The notes beneath the pieces were generated by a model. That model was not told where the DNA came from and made no database searches. It saw nothing but the letters and a program-made list of their open reading frames with translations. Of a stretch of DNA of 64,000 nt, positions 29,943-41,945 are shown one piece after another. Numbering within the stretch: position 1 is the stretch's first letter; every line of letters begins with the position of its first letter. The stretch is from Litorilituus lipolyticus (GTDB lineage: Bacteria; Pseudomonadota; Gammaproteobacteria; Enterobacterales; Alteromonadaceae), in the NCBI RefSeq assembly GCF_006439335.1, contig NZ_SAWY01000011.1, positions 1 through 64,000 on the forward strand, read 5' to 3'. The position numbers and the translations under genes are program-made.

Positions 29943-30776
29943 ATGCTAAATGATGCCCCATCAATTAATAAATTACGTTGGATAATGTCTCAATTGCGAG
30001 ATCCACAAGCAGGTTGTCCATGGGATATAAAGCAAGACTTTGCTTCAATTACCCGGCATACCTTGGAAGAAGCGTATGAAGTTGTTGATGCTATTGAGCA
30101 ACAAGATTTTGTTGAACTAGAAAAAGAGTTAGGCGACTTATTATTTCAAGTTGTTTTTTACAGCCAACTAGGTGATGAACAGCAGTTATTTAACTTAGAC
30201 AGTGTAATAGCAGCAATATGTGAAAAGTTAATTCGTCGACATCCTCATGTTTTTGCTAGTACAGATTTACAAACCGACGAAGAAATTAAAGCGAACTGGG
30301 AAAATGAAAAACGTCTTGAACGCGAATTGAAATACCAAAGTGAAAACGATAAAACGGATGGTTCAGCTACTATTTTAGCCGACATCCCTAAAAGTCTACC
30401 TGCACTGTCACAAGCGGCTAAAATTCAAAAACGTTGCGCACACGTGGGTTTTGATTGGCATAATATTGAAGATGTTTTTCAGAAAATAAAAGAAGAAGTG
30501 CAAGAAGTTGAAGAAGAACTATATGCCAAGCCTATGAATCAAGAGGCCTTAGCGGAAGAGCTAGGTGATTTAATGTTCGCCGTTGTAAATCTATGTCGCC
30601 ATGCGAAAGAAGACCCAGAAACATTGTTAAGAAAGGCAAATCAAAAATTTACTAAGCGCTTTAATGCAGTGGAACAACTCGCTAATCAATCAGGAAAAGC
30701 GTTTGAAAGTCATGATTTAGAAGAACTAGAACAATACTGGAGCCAAGTGAAAACATTAGAGAAAGCCCAATCATGA
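29943..30776 (+). CDS. mazG: Nucleoside triphosphate pyrophosphohydrolase MazG
   Basis: Hydrolyses NTPs and dNTPs to monophosphates and, in E. coli, lowers (p)ppGpp under starvation. Two MazG domains in tandem are visible: EEAYEVVDAIEQQDF with ELGDLLFQVVFY at about 38-75, and EEVQEVEEELYA with EELGDLMFAVVNLCRHA at about 180-225. The 277 residues are full length. It follows relA and overlaps the next gene by four bases (ATGA). Confidence 0.96.
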   Translation: MLNDAPSINKLRWIMSQLRDPQAGCPWDIKQDFASITRHTLEEAYEVVDAIEQQDFVELEKELGDLLFQVVFYSQLGDEQQLFNLDSVIAAICEKLIRRHPHVFASTDLQTDEEIKANWENEKRLERELKYQSENDKTDGSATILADIPKSLPALSQAAKIQKRCAHVGFDWHNIEDVFQKIKEEVQEVEEELYAKPMNQEALAEELGDLMFAVVNLCRHAKEDPETLLRKANQKFTKRFNAVEQLANQSGKAFESHDLEELEQYWSQVKTLEKAQS

Positions 30777-31378
30777 TAGTTGATGAAAAAGTCAGTGCTG
30801 CTCAGCATAATGAATCTGATAATAATATTGCCCAAGTAACCATTGGCTTAACGAATCCTAAAAGCCCAAGTAATGTGGGTGCTGTAATGCGAGCCGCAGG
30901 TTGTTATCACGTATCGCAAGTCCTTTATACGGGGAAACGATATGAACAAGCAGCAAAACATAACAGTAATAAACTCGCAACTGATACCAAAAAAGCAAGG
31001 CAAAACATCCCGTTAAAAGCTGTAGACTCTTTCACTGATCTAATGGACACACTGGATAATCTTAGTAATACGACTAAAATTATATGTGTAGATTTAGTTG
31101 AAGGAGCAACGCCATTACCTCATTTTCAACATCCTGAACATGCGGTTTATATCTTTGGTCCAGAAGATGGCACCATAAGCCAGCAAGTTATAGATTGTGC
31201 TGATGAAGTGGTTTATGTACCTACCAAAGGGTGTATGAATTTAGCTGCCTCAGTGAATGTACTTTTATATGATAGGTTAGCCAAACTTGAATTGGAGAAG
31301 GGAAAGAGTCATAGGGCAGATAATGACTTGATTCGTCGAAGTAGAGATACTAATAACAAAGTAAAAGTTAAGAGTTAA
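30773..31378 (+). CDS. TrmH/SpoU family RNA methyltransferase
   Basis: Predicted 2'-O-methyltransferase of the SPOUT class acting on tRNA or rRNA, target not known. The three SpoU motifs are present: an early LTNPKSPSNVGAVMRAAGC with the conserved Asn/Arg, then YIFGPEDGTIS, and near the end PTKGCMNLAASVNVLLYDR, which forms the knot and the SAM site. The 201 residues suit a small TrmH-type protein. It overlaps the mazG stop by four bases. Confidence 0.9.
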   Translation: MIVDEKVSAAQHNESDNNIAQVTIGLTNPKSPSNVGAVMRAAGCYHVSQVLYTGKRYEQAAKHNSNKLATDTKKARQNIPLKAVDSFTDLMDTLDNLSNTTKIICVDLVEGATPLPHFQHPEHAVYIFGPEDGTISQQVIDCADEVVYVPTKGCMNLAASVNVLLYDRLAKLELEKGKSHRADNDLIRRSRDTNNKVKVKS

Positions 31379-31419
31379 AGCAGTCGACATTTTATCACTT
31401 TTAATAAGCAGGATTTAAT

Positions 31420-31815
31420 ATGGAACAAACAGTAAACCATGGTGTAGCAAAAAAAAGTAAAGCCTTACTACTTAAGGCTGTCGGTATTTTGTTTGTTGGT
31501 TTAGCTGTGCTCGGTGTAGTATTACCCATATTGCCGACAACCCCATTTTTATTAGTTGCCGCGGCGTGTTTCGCTAAATCATCACCACGACTTCAGCGCA
31601 AACTTATGGCGAATAAAACCTTTGGGCCATTAATTCATGATTGGCAAACCCATCGCAGTATTCCACGCAAAGCGAAACGAATTGCATTGTTAACCATAAT
31701 ACTTTCAGTTGTTTGGTCGGCCTTTTTGTTAAAAAGTTGGCCATTAACCTTGCTAGTGATTGCATTAGTAACAGGGCCTTTTATTTTCTTATGGCGTTTA
31801 CCCTTAAGTAAATAA
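31420..31815 (+). CDS. YbaN-like inner membrane protein (DUF454)
   Basis: A 131-residue membrane protein with hydrophobic segments at about 20-40 (ILFVGLAVLGVVLPILPTTPF) and two near the C terminus (about 87-125). The signature GVVLPILPTTPFLLVAAACFA, followed by KSSPRLQRKL, is typical of DUF454. Function is not known. It is the last gene of the run that starts at rlmD and is followed by a strong terminator. Confidence 0.9.
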   Translation: MEQTVNHGVAKKSKALLLKAVGILFVGLAVLGVVLPILPTTPFLLVAAACFAKSSPRLQRKLMANKTFGPLIHDWQTHRSIPRKAKRIALLTIILSVVWSAFLLKSWPLTLLVIALVTGPFIFLWRLPLSK

Positions 31816-31844
31816 TCTTAATTCTGCTAAAGATTTAATTTTAA

Positions 31845-31866
31845 GTATTGGTATTGGTATTGGTAT
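31845..31866. repeat. Six-base tandem repeat
   Basis: GTATTG repeated about 3.7 times just before the terminator. A short microsatellite with no evident role. Confidence 0.8.
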
Positions 31867-31887
31867 TTTAATATTCCGTTGATTAGA

Positions 31888-31923
31888 AAAAAGCCCATTA
31901 ACTAGACAGTTAATGGGCTTTTT
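31888..31923. terminator. Bidirectional terminator
   Basis: Stem AAAAAGCCCATTAACT with an AGAC loop and perfect complement, with A and T runs outside. It lies between the convergent DUF454 and DUF4202 genes. Confidence 0.9.
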
Positions 31924-31945
31924 ATAGTCTTGCTTGCTCTACTAA

Positions 31946-32548
31946 TTAAGCGAGTGCTTTTGCAACTATGGCAGCTAGGTGATCTGGTAAGGTTAATGAT
32001 AATGCTATTTCATGACCTTTAGCAGACATTTTATGCCATGTTTTTTGTACGATACGTACTATTTTCTCTTCAGTGTATTTGGCAGCAAACTCGTCAAAGT
32101 AATGCTGAAGAAATACTAAACAGGCGACATCCTCAAGGGTTTGTGTATCGCTGTTTGTTTTAAGCTTTTCTTTACGTAAAGTACTGGCTGTTTGGTTAAT
32201 CTCATCTTCTGAATAACCATGCTCTTTCATGATTTCTGAAGTAAGTTGCGCATGAAACTTCCCTTGTGCAATACGCCATGCATAATATCCTGCTTTACCT
32301 TCTGCAAACTCAGCACGTTTTAAATGCCAACGTTTAATATGTTGCGCACGCACTGCTATTTGCAATAATTCATTAGCTTCAGGCCAATATTTATCAAGGC
32401 ACGCTGTCATTTGATGGCCATAGACGAGTTCTTTAGGTTTTTGTTCACCGTCTATATCAATGAGGTTTGGATCTTGGCTGTTGATATCGTCAATAGCGTT
32501 AAGTACTTGTGATAATGGTTGTTTCTTATTCACAGTGTCTACAGTCAT
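31946..32548 (-). CDS. DUF4202 family protein
   Basis: A 200-residue soluble protein with the family's conserved histidines, for example in ELVYGHQM, RAQHIKRWHLKR and QGKFHAQL, and an acidic stretch in LEDVACLVFLQHYFDEF. The pattern of paired His/Asp residues looks like an HD-type metal-binding fold, but that is inference and no activity can be named. It is a single gene, divergent from pyrG. Confidence 0.85.
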   Translation of the reverse strand: MTVDTVNKKQPLSQVLNAIDDINSQDPNLIDIDGEQKPKELVYGHQMTACLDKYWPEANELLQIAVRAQHIKRWHLKRAEFAEGKAGYYAWRIAQGKFHAQLTSEIMKEHGYSEDEINQTASTLRKEKLKTNSDTQTLEDVACLVFLQHYFDEFAAKYTEEKIVRIVQKTWHKMSAKGHEIALSLTLPDHLAAIVAKALA

Positions 32549-32674
32549 TCAGTTAAATCTCTTTTTAAATGAGCTACAAAGTAGCATTTTAAATTGTTTT
32601 GTTAAGAGTAACAGTTAATAATTTTTATCTGAAAGTTTTTTTATAACTATTTTGTCATCATGGCATGGTTCTTA

Positions 32675-32703
32675 TTGTCGTTGACGTGGCTTTTCAGTAT
32701 AAT
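32675..32703 (+). promoter_or_regulatory. Probable sigma-70 promoter of pyrG
   Basis: TTGTCG at 32675-32680, a 17-base spacer, and a perfect TATAAT at 32698-32703. The leader of about 110 bases shows no obvious attenuator. Confidence 0.6.
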
Positions 32704-32814
32704 ACTTTCCCGTCCTGCTGGTTTGACTATACTCTTCTTTGAACTGAACTATTTAGCGATAGTGGTATAAGCAATTACAGCGCAAAATTTCTGTTTTTCC
32801 TGACTTCTGGGTAG

Positions 32815-34455
<1,641 letters not shown>

Positions 34456-34470
34456 AAAGATTGATAATTT

Positions 34471-34497
34471 AAAACCGTAGCTATTGCTGCGGTTTTT
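34471..34497 (+). terminator. Terminator after pyrG
   Basis: AAAACCGTAGC, a short loop and GCTGCGGTTTT with one G-T pair, followed by T residues. It separates pyrG from eno. Confidence 0.8.
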
Positions 34498-34571
34498 GCT
34501 TTAAAAACTAAAGTAATGTTTAACCCATTTATATTTTTCGTTCGTAACTTGTAGAACGCCATATTAAGTAA

Positions 34572-35885
<1,314 letters not shown>

Positions 35886-35899
35886 CAATCAATACGTTT

Positions 35900-35984
35900 G
35901 CTATATAGCAAATATTACGTCGTTATTTGTACTCATTGACTAGCGTCAACTCCGTGCAAATGCCTTGTACTATTGCTATATAGC
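35900..35984. repeat. 85-base imperfect palindrome in the eno 3' region
   Basis: The two ends GCTATATAGCAA and TTGCTATATAGC are exact complements. Between them lie matching inner arms, ATTTGTAC with GTGCAAAT and a TTGAC/GTCAA core, so the whole unit can fold into one long interrupted hairpin. It sits between the eno stop and the eno terminator and resembles a REP- or MITE-type repeat. Only this copy is in the window. Confidence 0.65.
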
Positions 35985-36026
35985 TGCAGTATTCATTATT
36001 ATTTTGTTTTGATAAAAGCAATTAAT

Positions 36027-36054
36027 AAAAAACGCAGCTAACGCTGCGTTTTTT
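36027..36054. terminator. Terminator between eno and the hydrolase gene
   Basis: AAAAAACGCAGC, loop TAAC, GCTGCGTTTTTT. A strong hairpin that can serve both convergent genes. Confidence 0.9.
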
Positions 36055-36084
36055 ATGCTCGCTAGTTTGCATTGACAATGCGCT

Positions 36085-36882
36085 TTAAGAAAACTCTTTA
36101 AGTGTTTCCATGATTAACTGGGCGGTTTCTTTGGGTCTTTCAAGGGGGAACATATGCCCTCCAGGTACACTACTTAATTGCATTAACTTGTTTAATTTAG
36201 TGAATTTTTTGAAAAAATGGGTGGGGCAAACATCTGTTTGCTCGGCAAATATGAGTTTCGCGGGCACAGTAAGTTTATTTTTATATGAGTTTAAATTTGT
36301 GGGTAATTCTCGAAAAATAGCCGCTTCAATGTCAGCGCGAAAAGCGAGTTCTAGCTGATCATTTTTTTCAATAATGCCATGTTTAACGTAATCATTTAAG
36401 CATCGAGGATCAAAGTTTTTAAATAAACTTCGTCGAGAAAATAACTCAACAACATTACTATTTATTGGCCAGTGAGAGCGTCTTTTTTTGGCTCTGCCTG
36501 CGGGGCTAAATTTATCAATTAATTTGGTTTTTTTTAATATTCTGGCAATCATTGCAGCTGAACCTGTGAAAACAGGTGGATCAATCATAATTAATCCCTT
36601 AAATAAATCGGGACGTTGACATACTGCAAGAAAAGAAAGTACACCACCAAATGAATGCCCTACGGCAACAACAGGCTCTCCAAATTGATGCTGTTCTTCA
36701 ACATATTGAATTAACTGTTCAACTAAGGGCTGCCAGTTATCTTTAACTGGATATTTGGGATCATGACCGTATTTGTCTAATGCAATTACATTTATATTAC
36801 TGGGAAAGCTGTCAAATAGCGCTTGGTAACTTCCTGAAGGAAAGCCATTTGCGTGTACAAAGTTTAGAGTTGTTTGAGTCAT
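36085..36882 (-). CDS. Alpha/beta hydrolase family protein
   Basis: A 265-residue protein with the nucleophile elbow GHSFGG (about 76-81), an HG oxyanion-hole pair in FVHANGFPSG near the N terminus, an aspartate in CLNDYVK/EQTDVCP regions, and a C-terminal His in VPGGHMFPLERP, so a complete Ser-Asp-His triad is likely. There is no signal peptide, so it should be cytoplasmic. The substrate cannot be told. It stands alone between two terminators. Confidence 0.88.
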   Translation of the reverse strand: MTQTTLNFVHANGFPSGSYQALFDSFPSNINVIALDKYGHDPKYPVKDNWQPLVEQLIQYVEEQHQFGEPVVAVGHSFGGVLSFLAVCQRPDLFKGLIMIDPPVFTGSAAMIARILKKTKLIDKFSPAGRAKKRRSHWPINSNVVELFSRRSLFKNFDPRCLNDYVKHGIIEKNDQLELAFRADIEAAIFRELPTNLNSYKNKLTVPAKLIFAEQTDVCPTHFFKKFTKLNKLMQLSSVPGGHMFPLERPKETAQLIMETLKEFS

Positions 36883-37024
36883 TGAGAAAAGTTTTAGCTG
36901 ACATAAAGGTGAACGCTAAATTTAAACACCTGTTTGAAAAAAGTCAACAAGTTGTTAATCTTACCGATAAGCCATGAATTAATACAAAATAGGCGGCTCA
37001 GTTACTTTGAGATTGAAGGCATTA

Positions 37025-37052
37025 AAAAACCCAGTAAAGGTACTGGGTTTTT
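37025..37052 (-). terminator. Terminator after the small DUF3545-like gene
   Basis: AAAAACCCAGTA, loop AAGG, and perfect complement with a T run on the minus-strand side. Confidence 0.85.
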
Positions 37053-37072
37053 ATTATGTTATATGTAGCGGT

Positions 37073-37246
37073 TTAAAATTCATCTAGCATATATTCTAAA
37101 GAGTCTTCATATATCCTTAGCTCTTTTTCTAGTTGGAACTTATCTCTTAGTAACTCAATTTCACGCCACTTTCTTTTTTTTGTTGACGTTGCTCGGTTGG
37201 TGGTTGGTTGGTTTCTTGATTCTAACATTTGGTTATTGTTATCCAT
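37073..37246 (-). CDS. Small basic protein, DUF3545-like
   Basis: A 57-residue protein, too short for many gene finders. The ATG at 37246 follows AAGGGG at eight bases. The N half is polar and low-complexity (Asn, Gln, Thr). The C half, KKRKWREIELLRDKFQLEKEL, is a charged helix that matches my recollection of the DUF3545 family (KKRxWREIExLKxKxxLxKEL), and the end is acidic. Function is unknown. It lies alone with its own terminator, between the hydrolase gene and tal. Confidence 0.7.
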   Translation of the reverse strand: MDNNNQMLESRNQPTTNRATSTKKRKWREIELLRDKFQLEKELRIYEDSLEYMLDEF

Positions 37247-37322
37247 AAAGCGCCCCTTATTTCCTAAAAAATAAAATCAACTGCACCTATTTAATATCAT
37301 AATTTTTTACGCTTTAAAACGA

Positions 37323-37356
37323 AAAAACGCATATTTTTTATAAAATATGCGTTTTT
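37323..37356 (-). terminator. Terminator after tal
   Basis: AAAAACGCATATTTT, a four-base loop and perfect 15-base complement. On the minus strand it follows the tal stop by about 40 bases. Confidence 0.88.
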
Positions 37357-37397
37357 ATTCATCATTATGTGATGATGATTTAAGCTAATTGCATGCG

Positions 37398-38360
37398 TTA
37401 TAGCATTTCAGCTAATTGCTTCTCAAGTTTTACTTGGTCAATAGCGAAGTTACGAATACCTTCAGCGAGCTTTTCAGTTGCCATTGCATCTTGATTCATT
37501 TCCCAGCGAAATTGTGCTTCAGTTAAAGCTTCGTCATTAGCTGGATTTGGCGCTATAGCTTGAAGTTTTTGCACTACAGTGTCGCTATTACTATCAAGTT
37601 CATCCATTAGTTGAGGACTGATTGTTAAACGATCACAACCTGCTAGTTCAAGTATTTCACCTATGTTTCTAAAGCTAGCTCCCATTACTACGGTATTATA
37701 GCCTTGCGCTTTGTAGTAGTTGTAAATACTGGTAACAGAAATAACACCTGGATCTTCATCACTGGCATAATCCCTGCGACCAGTATCCTTTTTATACCAA
37801 TCTAAAATGCGACCAACAAATGGAGAGATCAAATATGCGCCAGCTTCAGCACAAGCTCTTGCTTGAGCAAAACTAAATAACAACGTTAAATTACAATTGA
37901 TGCCTTGCTTTTCAAGTTCTTCGGCAGCTTTAATACCTTCCCAAGTTGAAGCTAATTTAATGAGAATTCTATCATTACTAATACCAGCTTCATTATACAT
38001 GGCCATTAGTTTATGGGCTTTTTCGATAGAGGCATCGGTATCAAAAGATAAACGTGCATCAACTTCAGTAGAAATTCTACCAGGAATAATTTTTAATATT
38101 TCTAAGCCTATCAATACAGATAACTTATCTGCGGCATCAATTACTTGTTGCTCAGCATCATTAGACTGTTCTTTTGCCCAGGCGACAGAATCGTTAAGTA
38201 ATTGTTGATAGCTTTCTAACGCTGCAGCTTTTAACACCAAAGATGGGTTAGTGGTAGCATCTTGAGGCTGAAATTTAGCAATGGCTTCGATATCGCCTGT
38301 ATCGGCAACAACCGTGGTCATTTTCTTTAGCTGTGCTAGTTGTGAAGAAGGGTTTGTCAT
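37398..38360 (-). CDS. tal: Transaldolase
   Basis: Transfers a dihydroxyacetone unit between sugar phosphates in the non-oxidative pentose phosphate pathway. The 320 residues are the class I (TalB) length. The signature DATTNPSL is near residue 35 and the Schiff-base lysine lies in [12 protein letters not shown] near residue 135. It is a single gene, divergent from yaaA across a 278-base AT-rich gap that must hold both promoters. Confidence 0.97.
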   Translation of the reverse strand: MTNPSSQLAQLKKMTTVVADTGDIEAIAKFQPQDATTNPSLVLKAAALESYQQLLNDSVAWAKEQSNDAEQQVIDAADKLSVLIGLEILKIIPGRISTEVDARLSFDTDASIEKAHKLMAMYNEAGISNDRILIKLASTWEGIKAAEELEKQGINCNLTLLFSFAQARACAEAGAYLISPFVGRILDWYKKDTGRRDYASDEDPGVISVTSIYNYYKAQGYNTVVMGASFRNIGEILELAGCDRLTISPQLMDELDSNSDTVVQKLQAIAPNPANDEALTEAQFRWEMNQDAMATEKLAEGIRNFAIDQVKLEKQLAEML

Positions 38361-38638
38361 GATGATACCTTTTGCTTTTGGAAATTATTTAATAACCATT
38401 GTGGTTGTTTGTAATTCATTGTGAATGTAGCTGTTGAAATATTACAACATAATTTAGTGAATGTACTATTTAAAAAGCACTTTGTCTTAGTTTTAAATGA
38501 AAAAGTTGGTGAAATTACTATTTTTGATAATAAATATTGTTTTTATGACAAGTTAGTGAAGCTGTTCTAACTTGATTTGCTTATGTTATAGTTACTATTC
38601 CTACGAATTGATAAGGCGATAGCCAGAATAATCTTGTT

Positions 38639-39415
38639 ATGTTACTAGTTGTTTCTCCAGCCAAAAAATTAGATTTTGAATCCCCCTTAGCTACAAATAA
38701 ATTTAGCCAGCCGACTTTACTAGAGCAGAGTCAATTATTGATTAATGACTGTGTTAAATTAACACCAGATGAAATCGCAAGTTTAATGAAGTTAAGTGAT
38801 AAATTAGCCGGATTAAATGCAGCGAGGTTTGGCGAATGGTCTCAACCATTTACTACTGAAAATGCACGACAAGCAGTACTGAGTTTTAATGGTGATGTTT
38901 ATGCAGGGTTAGATGCTAGCAGCTTTTCTGAGCAGGATTTTGATTTTTCCCAGAAGCACTTGCGCATTTTGTCGGGCTTATATGGTTTGTTAAGGCCACT
39001 TGATTTAATGCAAGCTTACCGTTTAGAAATGGGGTGTAAGCTTGCTAATGTTCGTGGGGATAATTTGTACCAATTTTGGGGCGAAATTATTACAGATGAA
39101 CTCAATAAAGTCCTTGCAGAGCAAAGTGGTAATACGTTGCTAAATTTAGCTTCAACCGAATATTTTAAATCAGTTAAGAAAAAGACCTTAAACGCTAATA
39201 TTATCACGCCAGCATTTAAAGACTGGAAAAATGGTCAATATAAAATGATCAGCTTTTATGCCAAAAAGGCGCGTGGCTTGATGGCTAGGTATATTATTCA
39301 AAACCAAATCACCGATGTTGAACAAGTGAAAAATTTTGATTTAGCGGGCTATGAATATAATGAAAGCTTCTCTAAGGGAAATGACTGGGTATTTACACGA
39401 AAAGAAGTTGGCTAG
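38639..39415 (+). CDS. yaaA: Peroxide stress protein YaaA
   Basis: DUF328 family DNA-binding protein that protects against hydrogen peroxide by limiting free iron and is under OxyR control in E. coli. The start [16 protein letters not shown] and the later [22 protein letters not shown] and [11 protein letters not shown] are diagnostic, and the 258-residue length is right. I do not see a clear OxyR site upstream. Confidence 0.95.
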   Translation: MLLVVSPAKKLDFESPLATNKFSQPTLLEQSQLLINDCVKLTPDEIASLMKLSDKLAGLNAARFGEWSQPFTTENARQAVLSFNGDVYAGLDASSFSEQDFDFSQKHLRILSGLYGLLRPLDLMQAYRLEMGCKLANVRGDNLYQFWGEIITDELNKVLAEQSGNTLLNLASTEYFKSVKKKTLNANIITPAFKDWKNGQYKMISFYAKKARGLMARYIIQNQITDVEQVKNFDLAGYEYNESFSKGNDWVFTRKEVG

Positions 39416-39505
39416 CAGCTATACTTTGTTTAGTTATTTTTTTAGTTAATCAGTAGTCAATCGGGTTAGTAAAAATACTTTTTATAACATTTTCATGGAG
39501 GCAAT

Positions 39506-40033
39506 ATGTTAACTTTGCTTGCTAAATTATTTCATGCACTTAATAGTGACAGTTCAATTAGGCAAATTGCATTAGCCATTGCGCTGGGATTTTTCTTTGC
39601 TTTAGCCCCTTTCTTTAGTTTGCATAACTGGGTGATCTTCTTCTTTGTACTTTTGATAAAAGTTCACTTAGGTAGCTTTATTCTTTCGGTAGGTTTTTTC
39701 TCAGCGTTAAGTTACCTATTATCACCTTTGATTGTTTGGCTCGGTGAGTCATTATTAACTGCTCCAGTTTTAACTTCATTCTTTACAACGATGTATCAAT
39801 TGACTTGGTTTAAACTAGCGCATTGGCATCATACCTATACCTTTGGAGCCTTTGTACTTGGTTTGGTACTGTCAGTCCCTATTTACTTCTTAGCCAAGGT
39901 TTTTGTAGAAAAGTATCGAGTGCACATTATGGCGTTTTTTCAGAAGTTTAAAATTGTTCAAGCATTGAAAGCTTCGAAATTTTATAAAATTTACTTAAGC
40001 ATCTCGGGTAACAATATGGGAGCAAGCTTATGA
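39506..40033 (+). CDS. TIGR03546 family membrane protein
   Basis: A 175-residue protein with three or four hydrophobic segments (about 22-45, 48-75, 78-95, 112-132), resembling the small membrane proteins of the TIGR03546 family. It starts with a strong GGAGG site and overlaps the next gene by four bases (ATGA). Proteins of this family are typically found beside TIGR03545 proteins, as here, so the two probably work together at the membrane. The function is unknown. Confidence 0.82.
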   Translation: MLTLLAKLFHALNSDSSIRQIALAIALGFFFALAPFFSLHNWVIFFFVLLIKVHLGSFILSVGFFSALSYLLSPLIVWLGESLLTAPVLTSFFTTMYQLTWFKLAHWHHTYTFGAFVLGLVLSVPIYFLAKVFVEKYRVHIMAFFQKFKIVQALKASKFYKIYLSISGNNMGASL

Positions 40034-41808
40034 ATCGATATATTCGATGGCAAGGACTCGCAGTTTTTATCGCCTTAATTGGTTTGATGTGTGCTTTTGT
40101 CTACTTTTTTGCCGGTACACTTGCTAAGAGCGGTATTATCGCTGCAGCAGAAAGCTCTTTTGGTGCCGAAGTAAATATTGATAAGGTTGAAGTTAATTTT
40201 TCTCCCGCAAGTATTACCATTAAAAGTATGCAAGTAACCGATAAAGCGGAACCAATGCATAATTTATTTAGCTTTGCACAAGCAAAAGCCAGTGTAGATA
40301 TTTGGCAGTATTTGTTTGGTAAAGTGGTGATTGATACTTTTGATGTGGAGCAGCTTCAGTTTAACGATAAAAGAACAACTGCAGGCGCTGTTTATGTCAC
40401 TGTGGCTAATGAAGAAGGTGAAGGGGCTAAAGGGTTAACAGATAAATTACCTGATTTTGATTTAACCTTGCCAGATACTAAGACTTTATTAGAAAACAGT
40501 AATTTACATACAGTTAAAGCTGCTGAGCAGTTAGAGCTGACTTACCAGCAAGAGCAAGAAAAACTTAAATCATTACAAGATACCTTACCATCTAAAGCTA
40601 AATTGAAGGCATATCAAGCGCGGGTGAAGGCGTTAGCTGATAGAAAAATTAAATCCCTTGAAGATTTAGAGCAATTAAAAGCCGACTTTAATAAAGTTAA
40701 AGCCTCTTTCAAAGAAGATCAACTTGCCGTTAAACAGGCTAAAGAACAACTAAAACTGAGTAAAAGTAAAATTTCAAAGCAGTTAAATGAGCTGAAATTA
40801 GCGCCTGAAAAAGACTGGCAAGAAATTGAAAGTAAGTATCAATTAGCGAGCTTAGATGCTGAAGATTTTGCACATATTCTATTTGGCGATAAGGCAAGAG
40901 ATTATTATCAAAGCCTAGAACAAGTTTACAATTTGTTAAGCCCTTATATTAAAGGGAGTGCATCAAAAGAGGCTCATGATAAAAAGCAGTTTACTACAGG
41001 GCGCTTTATCTCTTTTGAAGAGCAGGATCCATACCCCGAGTTTTTGTTAAAACAAGGAACATTATCGTTGGTGCTACCACAGGGGGATTTTTCAATAGCA
41101 CTGAATGAGATCACTCATCAACATTGGTATCGAAATAAAGCCAGTGAACTTTCATTAAGGTCAAAGACTCAAGGGCAAGTGCAATTAGATAGCGAGTTCA
41201 CCTTAAATCAACAAGGCACTTTTAATAGCGATGGTAAATGGTCTGTAAACAATTTAACGCTTCCTCACAGTGAGATTGCAAATACAAAAGCCTTAACGTT
41301 AAATTTAACTTCAGGTTTATTAGCCGGAGTTGGTAGTTATAGTCTAGAAAATAGAGAACTTCTATCTGATGCAAAACTGCAACTTACCAAAGCTGGTTAT
41401 GATGGACAAGCGGCAACTAAACTAACATCAGTGATTCTGGAAACGTTAAATTCGCTGGATAGTTTAGATCTAACGGTTAATGCAAGTGGAGATCTTTTAG
41501 AGCCTATCCTGTCTATGTCATCATCTCTTGATAAAGCACTTTCAGGTGCGGTTAAACAGCAAATAGCTAACAAGTTATCAGGCTTTAAAGGAGATCTTTC
41601 GACAGGGCTTAATGGCAAGGTTACAGACACGCTAGAATTAAATAGCGGTAATGCTGACGAAATTATTAATTTTGAAAGCATATTAACTGATACTGATCAG
41701 TCACTTGAAGATCTAAAAAATTCTGATGTGGTAAAACAACAGCAAGATAGATTAAAAAATAAAGCTGAAGATAAATTGAAGAAAAAATTGGGTAAATTGT
41801 TCGGTTAG
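40030..41808 (+). CDS. TIGR03545 family protein, AsmA-like periplasmic domain
   Basis: A 592-residue protein with one N-terminal membrane helix (about 11-30), then the AsmA-like start of a long beta-rich domain (FGAEVNIDKVEVNFSPASITIKSMQV). A Lys/Gln/Glu-rich coiled-coil insert follows at about 155-275, then more beta-rich sequence and a charged C-terminal tail. The layout suggests an inner-membrane anchored periplasmic protein, perhaps reaching toward the outer membrane, but a lipid-transfer role is only inference from AsmA-like architecture. Coupled to the TIGR03546 gene by a four-base overlap. Confidence 0.82.
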   Translation: MNRYIRWQGLAVFIALIGLMCAFVYFFAGTLAKSGIIAAAESSFGAEVNIDKVEVNFSPASITIKSMQVTDKAEPMHNLFSFAQAKASVDIWQYLFGKVVIDTFDVEQLQFNDKRTTAGAVYVTVANEEGEGAKGLTDKLPDFDLTLPDTKTLLENSNLHTVKAAEQLELTYQQEQEKLKSLQDTLPSKAKLKAYQARVKALADRKIKSLEDLEQLKADFNKVKASFKEDQLAVKQAKEQLKLSKSKISKQLNELKLAPEKDWQEIESKYQLASLDAEDFAHILFGDKARDYYQSLEQVYNLLSPYIKGSASKEAHDKKQFTTGRFISFEEQDPYPEFLLKQGTLSLVLPQGDFSIALNEITHQHWYRNKASELSLRSKTQGQVQLDSEFTLNQQGTFNSDGKWSVNNLTLPHSEIANTKALTLNLTSGLLAGVGSYSLENRELLSDAKLQLTKAGYDGQAATKLTSVILETLNSLDSLDLTVNASGDLLEPILSMSSSLDKALSGAVKQQIANKLSGFKGDLSTGLNGKVTDTLELNSGNADEIINFESILTDTDQSLEDLKNSDVVKQQQDRLKNKAEDKLKKKLGKLFG

Positions 41809-41945
41809 TAATATTATCCAAATTGCTTAACAAAGGGGTGGTATGCGTTGAAATGCCACCTTACTGTTTGTGAATTGATTTTATAAATTAAAATATCTTC
41901 CTCAAAATTCTATTACCCCCTCATATCTAATTAAGGACGAGCATT

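Noticed and set aside
31845-31866. Phase-variable promoter repeat
   Set aside because: The GTATTG repeat lies just before a terminator between convergent genes, not in front of a gene.
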